DNA from: Calditrichota bacterium
GTDB taxonomy: Bacteria > Calditrichota > Calditrichia > RBG-13-44-9
Assembly (NCBI GenBank): GCA_016934605.1
Contig: JAFGSO010000022.1
Location: 1 to 9,127 of the forward strand
Direction: 5' to 3'
DNA length: 9,127 bases
The notes below the pieces were generated by a model. It was not told the origin of the DNA. It saw only the letters and a program-made list of their open reading frames with translations, and searched no databases. The position numbers and the translations under genes are program-made. Positions within the stretch are counted from its first letter, which is position 1. Every line of letters starts with the position of its first letter. Below, piece by piece: positions 7,194 through 9,127 of the stretch.

Positions 7194-7809
7194 CCTGATA
7201 ATCGTGAGGCATCCCCTGCTGTCCGACCGGCTGGCACACATCCGTGCAAAGGACACTCAACCGGCAGAATTTCGCCGTCTTTTAAACCAGGTTGCAACAC
7301 TCATGATCTATGAGGCCTGCCGTCATTTCGAAACCAGGGAGCAACAAGTGGAAACTCCCATGGAATTCACCACGGTCAGCGTTTTAAGCCATGAAATAGT
7401 TGTGGTACCTATTCTACGCGCCGGATTGGGTATGATAGATGGTATCCTTTCAATTATTCCGGAGACCAAAATTGGTATCATGGGCTTATACCGGGACGAG
7501 ATTACTCTGAAACCGATCGATTATTACCGGAATCTTCCTGCGAACATGGCAAATATGGATGTTTTGCTGGTAGATCCGATGCTGGCAACCGGGGGAAGCG
7601 CTTCAGCCGCGGCTGCTACTTTAAAAAAATGCGGAGCCAGACGCATTACCATGATGTCCATCATTGCATCACCGGAGGGAACGGAAGTCATGAGAAGAGA
7701 TCATCCGGATATCATTATTTATACCGCTTCACTTGACCGAGAATTGAATGAAAAGGGATATATTCTGCCGGGTCTGGGTGACGCGGGTGACCGGTTTTTC
7801 GGCACCTGA
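7177..7809 (+). CDS. upp: Uracil phosphoribosyltransferase
   Basis: This cytoplasmic pyrimidine salvage enzyme makes UMP and pyrophosphate from uracil and PRPP. At 210 residues it matches the usual size of about 208. Key motifs are PILRAGLGMIDG (78-89), YRDE (105-108), the PRPP-binding loop VDPMLATGGSA (132-142) and the uracil-binding C-terminus YILPGLGDAGDRFFGT (195-210). The ATG at 7177 lies inside the end of plsC, a 17-base overlap in another frame. The next in-frame Met is residue 43, too late to keep the domain, so the overlap is real and translation is likely coupled. It is the last gene of the rightward cluster. Confidence 0.97.
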   Translation: MADHPNLIIVRHPLLSDRLAHIRAKDTQPAEFRRLLNQVATLMIYEACRHFETREQQVETPMEFTTVSVLSHEIVVVPILRAGLGMIDGILSIIPETKIGIMGLYRDEITLKPIDYYRNLPANMANMDVLLVDPMLATGGSASAAAATLKKCGARRITMMSIIASPEGTEVMRRDHPDIIIYTASLDRELNEKGYILPGLGDAGDRFFGT

Positions 7810-7822
7810 AAGACTGAGCTGG

Positions 7823-7879
7823 CAAAGAATGGGATTTTCTTTGGTGGTCTAAGTTCACACCGCGATACCTGTGGTATTT
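7823..7879 (+). terminator. Weak hairpins after upp, possible terminator
   Basis: Fourteen bases after the upp stop, CAAAGAA (7823-7829) and TTCTTTG (7837-7843) form a 7-base stem with a 7-base loop, but no T-run follows. A second small hairpin, ATACC-TGT-GGTAT (7865-7877), runs into TTT (7877-7879). Neither is a textbook intrinsic terminator. Their position fits transcription ending here. Confidence 0.3.
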
Positions 7880-8066
7880 GGAGGCTGTATCAAAGTCCTA
7901 TTATATGAAATAATATACATTATTACGAATATTCAACATTCAAAGAATCTCTCCCCCTTCGCCCCCTCTCTTGACAAGCGAGAGGGTTGGGGGTAAGATA
8001 ATAAATTTAATATTGAATAGCTAAATTCATAATTATAAACATATTTTGACTTTTGATACAGCCCCC
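7880..8066. mobile_element. MITE-like non-coding element with terminal inverted repeats
   Basis: The left end reads GGAGGCTGTATCAAAGTC (7880-7897). The right end, read on the minus strand, is GGGGGCTGTATCAAAAGTC (8066-8048): one substitution and one extra A over 18-19 bases. Inner inverted similarity continues: TATTCAACATT (7930-7940) on the left against TATTCAATATT (8019-8009) on the minus strand. The centre is a C/G-rich hairpin, CCCTCTC (7964-7970) with GAGAGGG (7980-7986), flanked by CCCCC and GGGGG runs. The whole unit of about 187 bases is an imperfect palindrome without a transposase gene, the hallmark of a MITE mobilised in trans. Ends of the form GGCTGT.TCAAA recall those of several DDE insertion-sequence families, but I cannot assign one. 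No clear target-site duplication is visible, so the insertion may be old. No second copy occurs in the window. Confidence 0.6.
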
Positions 8067-8077
8067 AATCTATATAA

Positions 8078-8117
8078 GCATAATCAAAACAGCACTTCAC
8101 ATCAGTTATTATGCTGT
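8078..8117. repeat. Two overlapping, mutually exclusive inverted repeats
   Basis: GCATAAT (8078-8084) pairs with ATTATGC (8108-8114), and ACAGCA (8089-8094) pairs with TGCTGT (8112-8117). The right arms share bases, so only one stem can form at a time. On the minus strand the second stem is followed by TTTTG, weakly terminator-like for DUF72, but its 17-base loop is long. Confidence 0.3.
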
Positions 8118-8127
8118 CATCCTGCTC

Positions 8128-8151
8128 AAAAAAAATAGTTTTATTTCTATT
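8128..8151 (-). terminator. Weak intrinsic terminator of the DUF72 gene
   Basis: On the minus strand, directly after the DUF72 stop codon, AATAG (8151-8147) can pair with CTATT (8138-8134) across an 8-base loop. A run of eight T (8135-8128) begins within the second arm. The stem has one G-C pair, so it would be unstable, but the T-tract and position fit a terminator. Confidence 0.3.
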
Positions 8152-9020
8152 CAAGAAGACCCACCTGCCAGAAATTTTTCCAGCCGCCGTATGGACAGCG
8201 GTGCAGAACCTTCATAATGGTTGTTGACGTTCAGATAAACTTCCATTTTTCTGTCCAGAAGATCCCGCACAATATCCGCTATCTGTTTTAATTCAATGTC
8301 CTTCGGTTCCAGTATCCTGTCCCAGCTGCCGCCGCTGAGGTCTTCAATGTTACTGCGGTCCGGACCATGTAGTCTTATGACGACGCTATCCGAAAGTAAA
8401 TTCTCAAATTTTTTGTATATTGATACTACAGACGGCATGTAGTATCCCTGTAAAAAGACATGTGAAATCCCTAGATTTCTGAGAAATTCAAAGTAGGATC
8501 GGTTCAGGTAATTAGGATTTCTTATTTCCACCGCATACTGGAAATCCGGGTCTGTTTGTTCCAGAAATTTTTCAAATTTTTCCATAAATGTGTCCTGATT
8601 TGGCATCTTATGCTTGTTCAGATATTCAAACTGGAACATTAACGGTCCGAGCTTTTCCTTCATGGGTGAAATCAGGTGAAGAAAATCACTGAATAAGGGT
8701 AGGGAAAGAAAATGAGGATTTTCAACCAGAGGATCGGTTTTTTTCTTGCGATAATAATGAGTTAAGGTAATGCTATTGGGAATTTTCACCGTGAAACGGA
8801 AATTTTCCAGAACAGAATCGACATATTCCCGAACAGTAGAGGGCGAGGGAAGTGCTACTTTTTCAACACCAAAAAGCGACCAGAACCACTGATCGATTTC
8901 AACCGTGTTATACTTTTGACTATATTCAGCGAGATGGTTCTGCGGTTTCGGTTCGGAATAGACCAGTCCATGCCAGGAATTGTATTTCCAGCTGCAGGTT
9001 CCGATTCTCAATTTACTCAT
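8151..9020 (-). CDS. DUF72 (YecE/COG1801) family protein
   Basis: This 289-residue protein belongs to the DUF72 family, a TIM-barrel-like group of unproven biochemical function. Family signatures are visible: the start LRIGTCSWKYNSWHG (4-18), YSQKYNTVEID (33-43), the FRFTVKIP strand (74-81), LMFQFE (126-131), YAVEIRNPNY (162-171), VVIRLHGPD (213-221) and the C-terminal YLNVNNHYEGSAP (262-274). Length fits the family. The ATG at 9020 follows GGAGAAA by a few bases and overlaps the stop of the preceding gene as ATGA, so the two are likely co-translated. It is convergent with upp. No signal peptide or membrane segment is present, so it should be cytoplasmic. No specific role is assigned. Confidence 0.9.
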   Translation of the reverse strand: MSKLRIGTCSWKYNSWHGLVYSEPKPQNHLAEYSQKYNTVEIDQWFWSLFGVEKVALPSPSTVREYVDSVLENFRFTVKIPNSITLTHYYRKKKTDPLVENPHFLSLPLFSDFLHLISPMKEKLGPLMFQFEYLNKHKMPNQDTFMEKFEKFLEQTDPDFQYAVEIRNPNYLNRSYFEFLRNLGISHVFLQGYYMPSVVSIYKKFENLLSDSVVIRLHGPDRSNIEDLSGGSWDRILEPKDIELKQIADIVRDLLDRKMEVYLNVNNHYEGSAPLSIRRLEKFLAGGSS

Positions 9021-9127
9021 GTATTTTCTCCGATTACAACCTTTCCGCCTTGTTCCATTCCCGGCAATTCAGCGGAGTCTTCCTCCGGCTCATCAATATA
9101 TTCGGACAAAACGCCAAAGCGAGCCCA
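9017..9127 (-). CDS. C-terminal end of an unidentified protein (runs off the right edge)
   Basis: Reading leftward from base 9127, one frame stays open for 36 codons and stops at TGA (9019-9017), overlapping the DUF72 start by ATGA. The other two frames on this strand are closed by stops. The visible residues begin WARFGVLSEYIDEPEED and end GGKVVIGENT, an acidic, probably exposed C-terminal tail. I do not recognise the family from so little sequence. The tight overlap makes it the probable operon partner of DUF72. That it is a real gene end rests on the open frame and the overlap only. Confidence 0.6.
   Translation of the reverse strand, partial: WARFGVLSEYIDEPEEDSAELPGMEQGGKVVIGENT

Larger units (their letters stand above)
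7810..8150. other. Intergenic region between convergent upp and DUF72 genes
   Basis: This 341-base gap holds two small hairpins just after upp, a MITE-like inverted-repeat element (7880-8066), a pair of overlapping inverted repeats (8078-8117) and a T-tract hairpin after the DUF72 stop. No protein gene is supported. A leftward open frame of 73 codons starts with TTG at 8154 and crosses the element, but it has no family features and is largely translated repeat. Confidence 0.7.

Noticed and set aside
7951..7998. CRISPR repeat or REP array from the C/G-rich hairpin
   Set aside because: Only one copy is present, with no spacers or tandem units, and it forms the centre of the larger inverted-repeat element.
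7933..8154. Leftward open frame of 73 codons starting with TTG, directly after DUF72
   Set aside because: Much of it is translation of the MITE-like element, including the C/G-rich hairpin. It has no recognisable domain, an unusual start codon and no good ribosome binding site.

Overview
The window is a run of ordinary bacterial chromosome with moderate GC and AT-rich intergenic gaps. It holds eight complete protein genes and two cut by the window edges. I see no rRNA, tRNA, CRISPR array, phage gene or transposase gene. Two features suggest a member of the Fibrobacteres-Chlorobi-Bacteroidetes (FCB) superphylum or a relative such as Marinimicrobia, Calditrichota or KSB1. The first is a secreted subtilase ending in a YPNP...NILGQ...WDG...AAGIY...KLTVLY module, the FlgD-like or type IX secretion sorting domain. 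The second is a Bacteroidetes-like seryl-tRNA synthetase with a SSCSNFEDFQ segment. This assignment is inference, and no species can be named.

Layout from left to right. The 5' end of deoB (phosphopentomutase) runs leftward off the window. A divergent gap of about 290 bases separates it from a rightward gene for a membrane-anchored or lipoprotein-like endonuclease/exonuclease/phosphatase (EEP) protein. That gene overlaps by 7 bases, tail to tail, with a leftward subtilisin-like S8 peptidase gene. Just upstream of the peptidase gene, on the same strand, is a secreted cyclophilin-type peptidyl-prolyl isomerase. The two probably form an operon for exported proteins.

A second AT-rich divergent region of about 290 bases leads into a compact rightward cluster. 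It contains a DegT-family sugar aminotransferase, serS, a plsC-type acyltransferase and upp. Gaps are 24 and 5 bases, and plsC and upp overlap by 17 bases, so co-transcription is likely. The genes belong to unrelated pathways (cell-surface sugar, translation, phospholipid, pyrimidine salvage), so this looks like a housekeeping operon and not a dedicated system.

The gap between upp and the leftward DUF72 gene carries the most unusual object in the window. It is a non-coding element of about 187 bases with near-identical terminal inverted repeats (GGCTGTATCAAA...) and a C/G-rich central hairpin, resembling a MITE (miniature inverted-repeat transposable element). DUF72 is preceded by the last 36 codons of an unidentified gene, which overlaps it by ATGA.

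I found no convincing undescribed multi-gene system. The MITE-like element and the unidentified partial gene are the items most worth following up.
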